Below, in pieces: positions 53,132-62,226 of a stretch of DNA of 64,000 nt. The notes beneath the pieces are model-generated. The model was not told the origin of the DNA and ran no database searches. It was given only the letters and a program-made list of their open reading frames with translations. Within the stretch, counting starts at the first letter, position 1, and each line of letters begins with the position of its first letter. Position numbers and translations under genes: made by a program. The stretch is from Paucibacter sediminis. GTDB lineage: Bacteria; Pseudomonadota; Gammaproteobacteria; Burkholderiales; Burkholderiaceae_C. The stretch covers positions 2,150,001 to 2,214,000 of the forward strand of contig NZ_CP116346.1 of the NCBI RefSeq assembly GCF_030254645.1, given 5' to 3'.

Positions 53132-53833
53132 ATGCAGATGCACCATCCCACCCCCCAAGCCTTCATCGTCGATCTCGACGGCACCCTGGTCGATACCCTG
53201 GGTGACTTTGTGGCCGTGCTGCAGCGCGTGCTGGCGGAACTGGAGCTGCCCCTGGTGGGGCGCGAATTCGTCGAGCACACGGTGGGGCAGGGCAGTGAGC
53301 ATCTGATCCGCAGCACCCTGGCCGAGGTGGGCGGCGCGCCCAGCCTCTACGACCCGGCGTGGCAGCTCTACCAGCGCTTTTACCGCGACATCAACGGCCA
53401 GCATGCCGAGGTCTTCCCGGGCGTGCGCGCGGGCCTGGACGCGCTCAAGGCCCTGGGCCTGCCGATGGCCTGCCTGACCAACAAGCCGGCCGCCTTCGCG
53501 CGCGAGCTGCTGGCGCGCAAGCAGCTCGCCGGCTATTTCAAGCTGGTGTTCGGTGGCGACGATTTCGAGCGCAAGAAGCCCGACCCCCTGCCCCTGCTGA
53601 AGACCTGCGAGGCCCTGGGCACCGCGCCGGCGCATACCTGGATGGTGGGCGACTCCAGCAACGATGCGCGCGCCGCGCGTGCCGCCGGTTGCCCGGTGGT
53701 GCTGCTGAGCCATGGCTACAACCATGGCCAGCCCATCCACGCAGTGGATGCCGATGCGGTGTTCGACTCGCTGGAGGAATTTCCGCGCTGGCTGGATGCG
53801 AAAGTCAGCCGCGACCCGAACGCTCGCGCTTGA
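53132..53833 (+). CDS. gph: Phosphoglycolate phosphatase (HAD superfamily)
   Basis: A 233-residue HAD hydrolase. The nucleophile motif is FIVDLDGTLVDTLGDFVAVL (about 11-30). The motif II Thr is in MACLTNKPAAFARELL, Lys in FERKKPDPLPLL, and motif IV is TWMVGDSSNDARAARAAG. This is the phosphoglycolate phosphatase/PGP class, and its place near trpE matches the gph-trpE order usual in betaproteobacteria. The start could also be the GTG at 53123 or the ATG at 53138. Its 3' end overlaps the convergent CHI-like gene by 29 bases. Confidence 0.9.
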   Translation: MQMHHPTPQAFIVDLDGTLVDTLGDFVAVLQRVLAELELPLVGREFVEHTVGQGSEHLIRSTLAEVGGAPSLYDPAWQLYQRFYRDINGQHAEVFPGVRAGLDALKALGLPMACLTNKPAAFARELLARKQLAGYFKLVFGGDDFERKKPDPLPLLKTCEALGTAPAHTWMVGDSSNDARAARAAGCPVVLLSHGYNHGQPIHAVDADAVFDSLEEFPRWLDAKVSRDPNARA

Positions 53834-54416
53834 TACCCAGCAGGGCATCCTTGAGCTGCTCGTCGGCGGGCGACTTGCCGAGCCAGATCTTCAGCAGCAC
53901 GTTGTAGAACTCGGCTTCCTTGATGGGCTCGCCCTGCACCTTGCCGTTCACATAGACCACCGTGCCGGTGCCAGGCACCCAGTCGACGCTGAAATGCTCG
54001 CCGGTGCTCATGCGCTTCTTACTGGAGAAGATTTCGGCCACGCGCAGCACGCCGTTGATGGCCTTGGAGAACTCCTCGCGTGTGGAGTTGTCTTCCATGC
54101 CCTTGGTGAAGAGCTTGCCGAGTTCGTTGCCGTCGATCTCGCGCAGCATCTGGATATGAAGGCGTTTGGCGCCCGTCGCGCCCAGCACGGCCTCGGGCGA
54201 CGTGGCCTTGGCCGCCAGATAGAGGCCGGCGGTATAGACCTTGAAGAAGGCCTTGTAGCGGATGCCCGCGCCATTGAGCTGCAGCTTGGCGCCGCCGACC
54301 TCGGCCGTGGGCTCGTACTTGACCCCGGCCACCTCGACGTTTTGCGCCAGCGCGGTCAGGGGCAGGGCCATGGCCATCGCAGCCGCGGCCATGGAGGCCA
54401 GGATTACTCGTCGCAT
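53805..54416 (-). CDS. Exported chalcone-isomerase-like protein
   Basis: A 203-residue periplasmic protein of the bacterial chalcone-isomerase-like family. A signal peptide (ILASMAAAAMAMALPLTALA, cut before QNVEV) precedes a CHI-like fold: LQLNGAGIRYKAFFKVYTAG, then LYLAAKATSPEAVLGATGAK, TREEFSKAINGVLRVAEIFS, VYVNGKVQGEPIKEAEFYNV and LLKIWLGKSPADEQLKDALL. Bacterial members lack a proven enzymatic role. Some plant and algal relatives bind fatty acids. GGAG lies 8 bases before the ATG. It is convergent with gph and divergent from the trp leader. Confidence 0.9.
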   Translation of the reverse strand: MRRVILASMAAAAMAMALPLTALAQNVEVAGVKYEPTAEVGGAKLQLNGAGIRYKAFFKVYTAGLYLAAKATSPEAVLGATGAKRLHIQMLREIDGNELGKLFTKGMEDNSTREEFSKAINGVLRVAEIFSSKKRMSTGEHFSVDWVPGTGTVVYVNGKVQGEPIKEAEFYNVLLKIWLGKSPADEQLKDALLGIKRERSGRG

Positions 54417-54545
54417 TTGTCTCGCTCCGTTCAGAGTCTGTCTACGCCTGGACCCAACGACCTGCAGGCTTGTGGGCCAAGTATCTGCCATCGACGCGCC
54501 TGCTGTGCATAGGGGCGACGCGTAAACCGTGCGAGCCGTGACCGC

Positions 54546-54554
54546 TGCTACACT
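54546..54554 (+). promoter_or_regulatory. Extended -10 promoter of the trp operon leader
   Basis: TGCTACACT (54546-54554) is an extended -10 (TGn plus TACACT). No good -35 is present. The predicted transcription start is near 54561, four bases before the leader ATG at 54565, so the leader peptide would be read from an almost leaderless RNA. The gap from 54417 to 54545 shows nothing else I can support. Confidence 0.4.
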
Positions 54555-54564
54555 TGGCCGCATC

Positions 54565-54645
54565 ATGTTCATCACGCGCAAGCAGATCAAGGGGTCGAAC
54601 GACCGGGGAGCCTGGCCCTGGCGTCGCCCCCACGACTTCGCCTGA
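54565..54645 (+). CDS. trpL: Candidate trp leader peptide (26 aa with Trp-Pro-Trp)
   Basis: A 26-residue open reading frame lies 156 bases before trpE. It starts MFITRKQIKGSND, contains GAWPWRRP, and ends with a TGA at 54643-54645. Two Trp in three residues is unusual for a short random peptide and is typical of attenuator leader peptides for trp operons. It follows an extended -10, and the downstream leader can form several overlapping hairpins. No classical terminator with a U-run is visible, so the mechanism might be Rho-dependent or translational. Naming it trpL is inference from position and composition. Confidence 0.5.
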   Translation: MFITRKQIKGSNDRGAWPWRRPHDFA

Positions 54646-54710
54646 AGCCGCTGCTGCTTGCTGTCTGCCGCCCGTTCCGGCCGGCCTAGATCCAAGACCT
54701 TATGCTTTGA

Positions 54711-54779
54711 GCCACCCCCGGCTTGGAGTGGCCGCAGCGCGGCAACCCTGAGACGGCGTGCGCCTGCCCGGTGCGCGCC
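54711..54779 (+). promoter_or_regulatory. trp leader hairpins before trpE
   Basis: Three stems follow the leader peptide. A: GCCAC (54711-54715) with GTGGC (54728-54732). B: GCCGC (54731-54735) with GCGGC (54739-54743). C: GGCGTGCGC (54755-54763) with GTGCGCGCC (54771-54779), 9 bp with two G-U pairs. A and B share bases and exclude each other. C ends about 10 bases before the AAGG that precedes the trpE GTG. No U-tract follows C. Confidence 0.35.
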
Positions 54780-54801
54780 CAGAAACGCAAGGTTTGAGCA
54801 C

Positions 54802-56286
54802 GTGATCACCGAACTTGAATTCCAGAGCCTGGCCGCCCAGGGCTACAACCGCATCCCCCTCATCAGCGAGGCTTTTGCGGATCTCGAAACCCCGCTATCC
54901 CTCTACCTGAAGCTGTGCGCCGGTGCCGGCAATGGCCGCCACAGCTTCCTGCTGGAATCGGTGGTGGGCGGCGAGCGCTTCGGGCGCTACTCCTTCATCG
55001 GCCTGCCGGCGCGCACCGTGCTCAAGAGCAGCGGCCTGCGCACCGAGGTGCTGCGCGATGGCGTGGTGGTGGAGACGCACGAAGGCAATCCGCTCGATTT
55101 CATCGAGGCCTACCAGCAGCGCTTCAAGGTGGCGCTGCGCCCCGGCATGCCGCGCTTCTGCGGCGGCCTGGCTGGCTACTTCGGCTACGACGCGGTGCGC
55201 TATATCGAGCCCAAGCTGGCCAAGACGGCGAAGCCGGGCGGCCTGGACACGCCGGACGTGATGCTGCTGCAATGCGAGGAACTGGCCGTCATCGACAATC
55301 TCTCGGGCCGGCTCTACCTGATCGTCTATGCCGACCCGGGCCAGGCCGAGTCCTTCCACAAGGCCAAGAAGCGCCTCACCGAGCTGCGCGACAAGCTCAC
55401 CTACAGCGTCTCCGCCCCCCAGGTCAAGCGTGGCCAGGCCCATCCGGTGCAGCGCGAATTCGCCAAGGCCGACTACCTGGACGCGGTGCTCAAGGCCAAG
55501 GAATACATCGCCGCCGGCGACATGATGCAGGTGCAGGTGGGCCAGCGCCTGTCCAAGCGCTACACCGAATCGCCGCTGAGCCTGTACCGCGCGCTGCGCT
55601 CGCTCAACCCCAGCCCCTACATGTATTTCTACGACATGGGGGAGTTCCAGATCGTCGGCGCCTCGCCCGAGATTCTGGTGCGCCAGGAGCGCACGCCGGT
55701 GGGCCAGAAGGTCACCATCCGGCCGCTGGCCGGCACGCGCCCGCGCGGCGCCACCCCCGAGCTGGACCTGGCCCTGGAAGCCGAGCTCAAGACCGACCCC
55801 AAGGAGCGTGCCGAGCACCTGATGCTGATCGACCTGGCGCGCAACGACATCGGCCGCATCGCCAAGACCGGCTCGGTCAAGGTCACCGACGCCTTCGTGG
55901 TGGAGCGCTACTCGCATGTGATGCACATCGTCAGCAATGTCGAGGGCGAGCTGAAGGACGGCATGAGCAGCCTGGACGTGTTCCGCGCCACCTTCCCGGC
56001 CGGCACGCTCACCGGCGCGCCCAAGATCCGCGCGATGGAAATCATCGACGAGCTCGAGCCGGTGAAGCGCGGCATCTATGGCGGCGCCTGCGGCTACCTC
56101 AGCTTTGCCGGCGACATGGACCTGGCCATCGCGATCCGCACCGGCATCGTGCAGGACCAGGTGCTCTATGTGCAGGCCGCGGCCGGCGTGGTGGCCGACT
56201 CCGTGCCCGAGCTGGAATGGCAGGAAACCGAGGCCAAGGCGCGCGCGCTGCTGCGTGCCGCCGAACTCGTTGAGGAGGGCTTCTAA
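54802..56286 (+). CDS. trpE: Anthranilate synthase component I
   Basis: A 494-residue chorismate-using subunit that makes anthranilate with TrpG. The tryptophan-inhibition pocket lies in the N-terminal half (PLISEAFADLETPLSLYLKL). The catalytic core has GDMMQVQVGQRLSKRYTESP, ASPEILVRQE, RPLAGTRPRGATPELDLALE, HLMLIDLARNDIGRIAKTGS and FPAGTLTGAPKIRAMEIIDE. The start is GTG 54802 with AAGG 9 bases upstream, because earlier codons lie in the leader. The stop codon is immediately followed by the trpG ATG. Expression probably responds to tryptophan through the leader. Confidence 0.96.
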   Translation: MITELEFQSLAAQGYNRIPLISEAFADLETPLSLYLKLCAGAGNGRHSFLLESVVGGERFGRYSFIGLPARTVLKSSGLRTEVLRDGVVVETHEGNPLDFIEAYQQRFKVALRPGMPRFCGGLAGYFGYDAVRYIEPKLAKTAKPGGLDTPDVMLLQCEELAVIDNLSGRLYLIVYADPGQAESFHKAKKRLTELRDKLTYSVSAPQVKRGQAHPVQREFAKADYLDAVLKAKEYIAAGDMMQVQVGQRLSKRYTESPLSLYRALRSLNPSPYMYFYDMGEFQIVGASPEILVRQERTPVGQKVTIRPLAGTRPRGATPELDLALEAELKTDPKERAEHLMLIDLARNDIGRIAKTGSVKVTDAFVVERYSHVMHIVSNVEGELKDGMSSLDVFRATFPAGTLTGAPKIRAMEIIDELEPVKRGIYGGACGYLSFAGDMDLAIAIRTGIVQDQVLYVQAAAGVVADSVPELEWQETEAKARALLRAAELVEEGF

Positions 56287-56871
56287 ATGCTCTTGATGAT
56301 CGACAACTACGACAGCTTCACCTTCAACCTGGTGCAGTACTTCGGCGAGCTGGGTGCCGAGGTGCGCGTGGTGCGCAACGATGAGATCACGGTGGAGGAG
56401 ATCGGTGCGCTGCAGCCGGACCAGCTGGTGTTTTCGCCCGGCCCCTGCTCGCCCGCCGAGGCCGGCATCTGTGTGGAGGCGATCCGCGCCTTCCAGGGCA
56501 AGCTGCCCATCCTGGGCGTGTGCCTGGGCCATCAAAGCATGGGCGCGGCGCTGGGCGGCAAGATCGTGCGCGCCAAGACCCAGATGCATGGCAAGGCCAG
56601 CACCATCACCACCGACCAGCAGGGCGTGTTCAAGGGCCTGCCGCGCGAGTTCAGCGTCATCCGCTACCACTCGCTGGTGATCGAGGAGGCCAGCCTGCCG
56701 GCGGTGCTGGACATCACCGCGCGCAGCGAGGACGGCGAGATCATGGGCGTGCGCCACCGCGAGCTGGCCGGCACGGCCACGCCGATGGAGGGGGTGCAGT
56801 TCCATCCCGAGTCCATCCTCAGCGAGCATGGCCATGCGATGTTGAAGAACTTCCTGCAGGGGGCGCTATGA
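56287..56871 (+). CDS. trpG: Anthranilate synthase component II (glutamine amidotransferase)
   Basis: A 194-residue class I glutamine amidotransferase that supplies ammonia to TrpE. The oxyanion strand [14 protein letters not shown], the nucleophile elbow [20 protein letters not shown] (Cys about 79) and the His-Glu pair in [14 protein letters not shown] are all present. The length is that of stand-alone TrpG/PabA. In some bacteria this subunit also serves aminodeoxychorismate synthase. It abuts trpE with no spacer and overlaps the threonine aldolase gene (ATGA). Confidence 0.96.
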   Translation: MLLMIDNYDSFTFNLVQYFGELGAEVRVVRNDEITVEEIGALQPDQLVFSPGPCSPAEAGICVEAIRAFQGKLPILGVCLGHQSMGAALGGKIVRAKTQMHGKASTITTDQQGVFKGLPREFSVIRYHSLVIEEASLPAVLDITARSEDGEIMGVRHRELAGTATPMEGVQFHPESILSEHGHAMLKNFLQGAL

Positions 56872-57899
56872 CCGTGGTTGATCTGCGCAGCGATACCGTC
56901 ACCCAGCCGACGGCCGCGATGCGCGCCGCCATGCTGGCGGCGCCGCTGGGCGACGATGTGTTCGGCGACGACCCCAGCGTCAACGCCCTGCAGAGCGCCC
57001 TGGCCGAGCGCCTGGGTTTCGAGGCCGCGCTCTTCATGCCCACCGGCACGCAGAGCAATCTCTGTGCGCTGATGAGCCATTGCCAGCGCGGCGACGAGTA
57101 CCTGGTGGGCCAGTTCGCCCATACCTATCGCTGGGAGGGTGGCGGCGCGGCGGTGCTGGGCTCGATCCAGCCGCAACCGCTGCCGCACCAGGCCGATGGC
57201 TCGCTCGCCCTGGCCGACATCGAGGCCAATATCAAGCCGGACGACGCCCATTTCGCGCGCACAAGGCTCTTGACGCTGGAGAACACCATCGGCGGCAAGG
57301 TGCTGCCGCTGGCCTATCTCTCGGCGGCCTCGCATTTGGCGCTGGGCAAGGGCTTGTCGCGACATCTGGACGGCGCGCGCCTGTTCAATGCCGCCGTGGC
57401 CTTGGGTGGGGACCCCTACCAGGCGGCGCGCCAGATCTGCAGCCATTTCGACAGCGTCTCGGTGTGCTTCTCCAAGGGCCTGGGTGCCCCGGTGGGCTCG
57501 GTGCTGTGCGGCAGCCGCGACTTCATTGCGCGCGCGCACCGCTGGCGCAAGATGGCCGGTGGCGGCATGCGCCAGGCCGGCGTGCTGGGCGCGGCGGCCC
57601 AGCATGCGCTGGACCATCATGTGGCGCGCCTGGCCGATGACCATGCGCTGGCGCAGCGCCTGGCCGCCGGCCTGCAGGGCCTGCCCGGCGTGACGGTGGA
57701 GGCCCCGCAGACCAATATCGTGTTCGTGGATGTGGCGGGCCCGTCGCAAGAACGGGCGGCCGGCGTGATTCCGCACCTGAAGTCGCGCGGCGTGCTGGCC
57801 ACCGGCCTGTATCGCCTGCGTTTCGTGACCCATCTGGATGTGGATGCGGCCGGCGTGGACCGTGCCATCGCCGCCATGCGTGACTATTTCGGAGCCTGA
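56868..57899 (+). CDS. ltaE: Low-specificity L-threonine aldolase
   Basis: A 343-residue PLP enzyme that splits L-threonine or L-allo-threonine to glycine and acetaldehyde. It has [20 protein letters not shown] at the start, [32 protein letters not shown] and the conserved Asp/Arg in [15 protein letters not shown]. The PLP lysine is in [19 protein letters not shown] (about 201). It sits inside the trp operon, overlapping trpG by 4 bases and one base before trpD. This is not a tryptophan-pathway enzyme. It may add serine/glycine supply (serine is the last TrpB substrate) or may simply have been captured by the operon. Confidence 0.93.
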   Translation: MTVVDLRSDTVTQPTAAMRAAMLAAPLGDDVFGDDPSVNALQSALAERLGFEAALFMPTGTQSNLCALMSHCQRGDEYLVGQFAHTYRWEGGGAAVLGSIQPQPLPHQADGSLALADIEANIKPDDAHFARTRLLTLENTIGGKVLPLAYLSAASHLALGKGLSRHLDGARLFNAAVALGGDPYQAARQICSHFDSVSVCFSKGLGAPVGSVLCGSRDFIARAHRWRKMAGGGMRQAGVLGAAAQHALDHHVARLADDHALAQRLAAGLQGLPGVTVEAPQTNIVFVDVAGPSQERAAGVIPHLKSRGVLATGLYRLRFVTHLDVDAAGVDRAIAAMRDYFGA

Positions 57900-57900
57900 T

Positions 57901-58938
57901 ATGCCGATCACCGACAACGAAGCCCTGACCCGCGTCATCGAGCACCGCGAGATCTTCCACGACGAGATGCTCACTCTGATGCGCCGCATCATGAGCGGCG
58001 AGATGTCGCCGGTGATGTCGGCGGCGCTGCTGATCGGCCTGCGCGTCAAGAAGGAGACCATCGGCGAGATCACTGCGGCGGCCCAGGTGATGCGCGAGCT
58101 CTCCAACAAGGTGCCCGTGCCGCCCTCGCCGCATCTGGTGGACGTGGTGGGCACCGGCGGCGATGGCGCCCATACCTTCAACATCTCCACCTGCTCGATG
58201 TTCGTGGCCGCGGCCGCTGGCGCGCAGATCGCCAAGCATGGCAACCGCAGCGTTTCCAGCAAGACCGGCAGCGCCGATGTGCTGGAAGCCCTGGGCGCCA
58301 ACATCATGCTGACGCCGGCCCAGGTGGCCGAGAGCGTGCTGCAGACCGGCATCGGCTTCATGTTCGCGCCCAACCACCATCCGGCCATGAAGAACATCGC
58401 GCCGGTGCGGCGCGAGCTGGGCGTGCGCACCATCTTCAACATCCTGGGCCCGCTCACCAACCCGGCCGATGCCAAGAACATCCTGATGGGCGTGTTCCAC
58501 CCGGATCTGGTGGGCATCCAGGTGCGCGTGATGCAGCGTCTGGGTGCCGAGCATGCGGTGGTGGTCTATGGCAAGGATGGCATGGACGAGATCTCGCTGG
58601 GCGCCGCCACCCTGGTGGGCGAGCTGAAGAACGGCGAGGTGCGCGAGTACGAGATCCACCCGGAGGACTTCGGTCTGGCCATGGTCAGCAACCGCAGCCT
58701 CAAGGTGGCCGGCCCGGAAGAGTCGCGCGTGATGCTGCTGGGCGCGCTGGCCGACGAGCCCGGCGCTGCGCGCGACATCGTGCTGCTGAACGCCGGCGCC
58801 ACGCTCTATGCCGCCAACGTGGTGGGCAGCATTGGCGACGGCATCGCCAAGGCACGCCAGGCCATCAGCAGCGGCGCCGCGCGCGCCAAGCTCGACCAGT
58901 TCGTGGCCACCACCCAGGCCCTGGGGAAGAAGGCCTGA
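57901..58938 (+). CDS. trpD: Anthranilate phosphoribosyltransferase
   Basis: A 345-residue enzyme that joins anthranilate to PRPP. The motifs [20 protein letters not shown] (PRPP site), [40 protein letters not shown] and [20 protein letters not shown] are complete. The ATG is one base after the threonine aldolase stop codon. It is a stand-alone TrpD, not fused to TrpG as in enterobacteria. It is followed by trpC after 5 bases. Confidence 0.97.
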   Translation: MPITDNEALTRVIEHREIFHDEMLTLMRRIMSGEMSPVMSAALLIGLRVKKETIGEITAAAQVMRELSNKVPVPPSPHLVDVVGTGGDGAHTFNISTCSMFVAAAAGAQIAKHGNRSVSSKTGSADVLEALGANIMLTPAQVAESVLQTGIGFMFAPNHHPAMKNIAPVRRELGVRTIFNILGPLTNPADAKNILMGVFHPDLVGIQVRVMQRLGAEHAVVVYGKDGMDEISLGAATLVGELKNGEVREYEIHPEDFGLAMVSNRSLKVAGPEESRVMLLGALADEPGAARDIVLLNAGATLYAANVVGSIGDGIAKARQAISSGAARAKLDQFVATTQALGKKA

Positions 58939-58943
58939 AAACC

Positions 58944-59735
58944 ATGTCGGACATCCTGAACAAGATCAACGCCGTCAAGCATGAGGAAGTGGCCGCCGCC
59001 AAGGCGCGCCGCTCGCTCGCCAGCCTGCGCGAGGAGGCCGAGGCGCTGCATGACACCCGTGGCTTTGAAGCCGCGTTGCGCGCCAAGATCGCCGCCGGCC
59101 AGAGCGCCGTGATCGCCGAGATTAAAAAAGCCAGCCCCAGCAAGGGCGTGCTGCGCGCGGATTTCCGCCCGGCCGAGATTGCGCTGAGCTATGCGAAACA
59201 TGGCGCGGCCTGCCTGAGCGTGCTGACGGATGAGCGCTTTTTCCAGGGCTCGGTGGCCTATCTGCAGCAGGCGCGCGCCGCCTGTGCGCTGCCGGTGCTG
59301 CGCAAGGATTTCCTGGTGGACGAGTACCAGGTCTACGAGGCGCGCGCCATGGGCGCCGATGCCATCCTGCTGATCGCCGCCAGCCTGGACGACGCCTTGA
59401 TGGCCGATCTGGAGGCCTGCGCCCTGGGCCTGGGCCTGGACGTGCTGGTGGAGGTGCACGACGGCGCCGAGCTGGAGCGCGCCCTGCGCCTGAAGACGCC
59501 GCTGCTGGGTATCAACAACCGCAATCTGCGCAGCTTCGAGGTGACGCTGCAGACCACGCTGGGCCTGCTGGACCGCGTGCCCGCGGAGCGGCTGCTGGTG
59601 ACCGAATCCGGCATCCTGGGCCGCGCCGATGTGCAGACCATGCGGGCCGCCCGGGTCAACGCCTTCCTGGTGGGCGAGGCCTTCATGCGCGCGCCCGATC
59701 CGGGCGCGGCGCTGGCCGAACTGTTCGCGGCCTGA
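58944..59735 (+). CDS. trpC: Indole-3-glycerol-phosphate synthase
   Basis: A 263-residue TIM-barrel enzyme that closes the indole ring. Visible are [60 protein letters not shown] and [17 protein letters not shown]. It is monofunctional, without a TrpF domain. TrpF, TrpB and TrpA are not in this window. Its TGA overlaps the ung ATG by one base. Confidence 0.97.
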   Translation: MSDILNKINAVKHEEVAAAKARRSLASLREEAEALHDTRGFEAALRAKIAAGQSAVIAEIKKASPSKGVLRADFRPAEIALSYAKHGAACLSVLTDERFFQGSVAYLQQARAACALPVLRKDFLVDEYQVYEARAMGADAILLIAASLDDALMADLEACALGLGLDVLVEVHDGAELERALRLKTPLLGINNRNLRSFEVTLQTTLGLLDRVPAERLLVTESGILGRADVQTMRAARVNAFLVGEAFMRAPDPGAALAELFAA

Positions 59736-60442
59736 TGGCTTCGCTGACCGACGCGCTGCGCGGCGCCACGCTGGATGCCGGCTGGCAGGCGCCGCTGGAC
59801 GCCTGGCTGGCGAGCCCCGCCGGCCGCGATGTGCTGGCGCATCTGCAGGCCCGTGAGGCGGCCGGCGCCACCATCTACCCGCCCGATCCGCTGCGCGCGC
59901 TGCGCCTTACGCCGCTCGCCCAGGTGCGCGTCGTGATCCTCGGCCAGGACCCTTATCACGGCCCGGGTCAGGCCGAGGGCCTGGCCTTCTCGGTGCCCGA
60001 TGGCAACAAGCTGCCGCCCAGCCTGCGCAATATCTTCAAGGAGCTGCAGCGCGATCTGGGGCAGCCTCCGCCCATGAGCGCCCACCTCGGGCCCTGGGCC
60101 GCGCAGGGCGTGCTCTTGCTCAACACCTGCCTGACGGTGGAAGACGGCGCGCCCGCCAGCCACGCCAAGATCGGCAAGGCAGGCGGCTGGGAGGCGCTGA
60201 CCGACGCGCTGATACGCGCCGCGGCCGCCGACCCCGCGCCCAAGGTCTTCATGCTCTGGGGCGCCCATGCCCAGGCCAAGGCGCCCTTGATCGCCGCGGC
60301 CGGCCCGGCGCAGCTGGTCCTCACGGCCAACCATCCCTCGCCGCTGTCGGCCACCCGGCCCCCAGCGCCCTTTATCGGCTGCGGGCATTTTTCCGAGGCG
60401 GCGGCCTGGCTGGCGGCGCGGGGCCGGCACATCGCCTGGTAG
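59735..60442 (+). CDS. ung: Uracil-DNA glycosylase
   Basis: A 235-residue family 1 UDG that removes uracil from DNA. The water-activating loop VVILGQDPYHGPGQAEGLAF (catalytic Asp, about 71), the PPSLRNIFKEL segment, LLLNTCLTVE and the His loop LVLTANHPSPLSATR are present. It ends the trp transcription unit with a one-base overlap (TGATG), an association also known from other betaproteobacteria. It is separated by 96 bases from the GlcNAc kinase, which has its own promoter. Confidence 0.96.
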   Translation: MASLTDALRGATLDAGWQAPLDAWLASPAGRDVLAHLQAREAAGATIYPPDPLRALRLTPLAQVRVVILGQDPYHGPGQAEGLAFSVPDGNKLPPSLRNIFKELQRDLGQPPPMSAHLGPWAAQGVLLLNTCLTVEDGAPASHAKIGKAGGWEALTDALIRAAAADPAPKVFMLWGAHAQAKAPLIAAAGPAQLVLTANHPSPLSATRPPAPFIGCGHFSEAAAWLAARGRHIAW

Positions 60443-60492
60443 CCCGCTGGCCTTGCCCGGGGGAGGGTTTGCGATAGGTTAAGTCCAGTGAC

Positions 60493-60538
60493 GTACCAAT
60501 TGACGCTTTATCGTCTTTGGTACTAAACTGGTATTAAC
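60493..60538 (+). promoter_or_regulatory. GlcNAc operon promoter and tandem NagR-type operator
   Basis: TTGACG (60500-60505) and TAAACT (60524-60529), 18 bases apart, form the promoter. Direct half-sites TGGTACT (60518-60524) and TGGTATT (60529-60535) are 11 bases apart and cover the -10 and start point. GTACCA (60493-60498) is an inverted copy before the -35. The ATG at 60539 comes 9 bases after the -10, so the RNA is nearly leaderless. The twin repeat is shared with the chitinase gene. Confidence 0.55.
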
Positions 60539-61483
60539 ATGAATCGCCCCAACTCCCCGGCCGCACGGCCCGGCCTTTCCCCCGCCACGGCGCCCCTGAA
60601 CCAGGTGCGCTATCTGGTCGGCGTGGATGGCGGCGGTACCGGCACGCGGGTGCGTTTGAGCGAGCGCTCGGGCCGTATTCTGGGGCAAGGCGAGTCCGGC
60701 CCCTCGGCGCTGGGGCAGGGGGTCGAGCAGGCCTGGCGCCATGTGCAGGAGGCGCTGGCCTTGGCGGCCGTGCAGGCCGGGCTGGCGCCGCTGGATCTGA
60801 GCCAGGTGGCGATCGGCCTGGGCCTCTCGGGAGCCAATCTGATCGAGGCGGTGGCCGAGTTCCACGCCCAGCAGCCCGGCTATGCCCTGGTGGCGCTGGA
60901 CAACGATGGCTTCACCTCGGTGCTGGGTGCGCATGGTGGCCGGCCGGGCGGCGTGATCGCGGCCGGCACCGGCGCGGTGGGCGAGGCCTTGCGCGCCGAC
61001 GGTTCGCGCGTGTGCATCAGTGGCTGGGGCTGGATCAGCGGCGACGAGGGCAGTGGTGCCTGGCTGGGGCTGAAGGCGATGCGCCACGCCCAGCAGGCGC
61101 TGGACGGCCGCGCCGTGCCCGGCGCACTGGCGCGCGCGGTATGGGCGGTGGCCGGCCAGGAGCGCCACACCATCCTGGCCTGGTGCGCCAAGGCCGGCCA
61201 GCATGGCTACGCCACGCTCGCGCCGCTGGTGTTCGAGGCCGCGCCCGACGATGGCGTGGCCCGGGCCTTCCTGGCCGAGGCCGTGGCCGAGCTGGAGAGC
61301 CTGGCGCGCGCGCTGGACCCGAGCGAGCAGCTACCCCTGGCCTTGAGCGGCAGCATCGCGCTGCGCTTGCGCGAAAAATTCTCAGGCAATATGCGTGCCC
61401 GTTGTGTCGAGCCGCAAGGCGACTCGGCCGATGGCGCACTGCTGCTGGTACGCAGTGCACTCAACTCAGAACCGGGTGTGTGA
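60539..61483 (+). CDS. BadF/BadG-type N-acetylglucosamine kinase
   Basis: A 314-residue ASKHA-fold kinase of the BadF/BadG/BcrA/BcrD family, in the subgroup that phosphorylates GlcNAc or glucosamine. The ATP motifs are YLVGVDGGGTGTRVRLSERS (about 25-44), LVALDNDGFTSVLG, VIAAGTGAVGEALRADG and SGWGWISGDEGSGAWLGLKA. The C-terminus has LALSGSIALRLREK. It has a 24-residue N-terminal extension and no Shine-Dalgarno sequence. As first gene of an operon with the GntR regulator, nagA and a SIS deaminase, it should make GlcNAc-6-phosphate for NagA from GlcNAc taken up without a PTS. Confidence 0.88.
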   Translation: MNRPNSPAARPGLSPATAPLNQVRYLVGVDGGGTGTRVRLSERSGRILGQGESGPSALGQGVEQAWRHVQEALALAAVQAGLAPLDLSQVAIGLGLSGANLIEAVAEFHAQQPGYALVALDNDGFTSVLGAHGGRPGGVIAAGTGAVGEALRADGSRVCISGWGWISGDEGSGAWLGLKAMRHAQQALDGRAVPGALARAVWAVAGQERHTILAWCAKAGQHGYATLAPLVFEAAPDDGVARAFLAEAVAELESLARALDPSEQLPLALSGSIALRLREKFSGNMRARCVEPQGDSADGALLLVRSALNSEPGV

Positions 61484-62226
61484 TGTCGACCAAACTGCCG
61501 TTCCAATTCAAGCCTGACGCCGAAGCCGCCTCGCCGCTGTACATGCAGCTGGCCCACAAGCTGGCCCAGGCGATCCGCGAGGGCCAATACCAGGCCGACG
61601 AGGCCCTGCCCTCGGAGCGCGTGCTGTCCGAGGCGCTGGACCTCTCGCGCGTGACCGCCCGCAAGGCGATCGACCGCCTGGTGGAGCAGGGGCTCATCAT
61701 CCGCAAGCGCGGCAGCGGCAACTACATCGCGCCCAAGCTGGAGCAGCCGCTCTCGCGCCTCACCAGCTTCTCGGAAGAGCTGCACCAGCGCGGCTTCCAG
61801 CCCAGCTCGCGCTGGCTGCTGCGTGGCTTTGCGATGGCCGCGCCCGACGAGCAGCTCTCGCTGGGCCTGGTGACGGGCCAGCGCGTGGCGCGCCTGGAGC
61901 GCCTGCGCCTGGCCGACCGGGTGGTAATGGCCTATGAGGTCAGCGTGCTGCCCGAGGCGGTGCTGCCCGACCCGGAGGCGGTGGACAGCTCGCTCTATGA
62001 GCATCTCTCGCAGGGTGCTGGTGCGCCGGCGCGCGCGCTGCAACATATTCGTGCCATCAATGCGGATACCAAGCTGGCCGGCCTGCTGGAAGTTCCAGTC
62101 GGCCAGGCGGTCTTGTTCATCACGCGGGTGGGCTATCTGGAGTCGGGTCAGGCGGTGGAGCTGACCCATTCGTATTGCCGCAGCGATTACTACGACTTCG
62201 TGGCGGAGATGAGGCGTGACGGATGA
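61483..62226 (+). CDS. GntR/HutC-family repressor of amino-sugar use (NagR-like)
   Basis: A 247-residue regulator. The N-terminal winged HTH (SPLYMQLAHKLAQAIREGQY, then LPSERVLSEALDLSRVTARK) is followed by a UTRA ligand domain (about 90-240), with ARLERLRLADRVVMAYEVSV and FITRVGYLESGQAVELTHSY. HutC-type GntR proteins in GlcNAc operons respond to GlcN-6-P or GlcNAc-6-P. It overlaps the kinase gene (TGATG) and nagA (ATGA), so it is co-expressed with its targets. The tandem TGGTA sites at 60518-60535 and 8131-8148 are its likely operators. Confidence 0.88.
   Translation: MSTKLPFQFKPDAEAASPLYMQLAHKLAQAIREGQYQADEALPSERVLSEALDLSRVTARKAIDRLVEQGLIIRKRGSGNYIAPKLEQPLSRLTSFSEELHQRGFQPSSRWLLRGFAMAAPDEQLSLGLVTGQRVARLERLRLADRVVMAYEVSVLPEAVLPDPEAVDSSLYEHLSQGAGAPARALQHIRAINADTKLAGLLEVPVGQAVLFITRVGYLESGQAVELTHSYCRSDYYDFVAEMRRDG

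Noticed and set aside
54755-54779. Intrinsic terminator (attenuator) in the trp leader
   Set aside because: The 9-bp stem is followed by CAGAAACGCAAGG with no U-run, so a classical terminator cannot be claimed.
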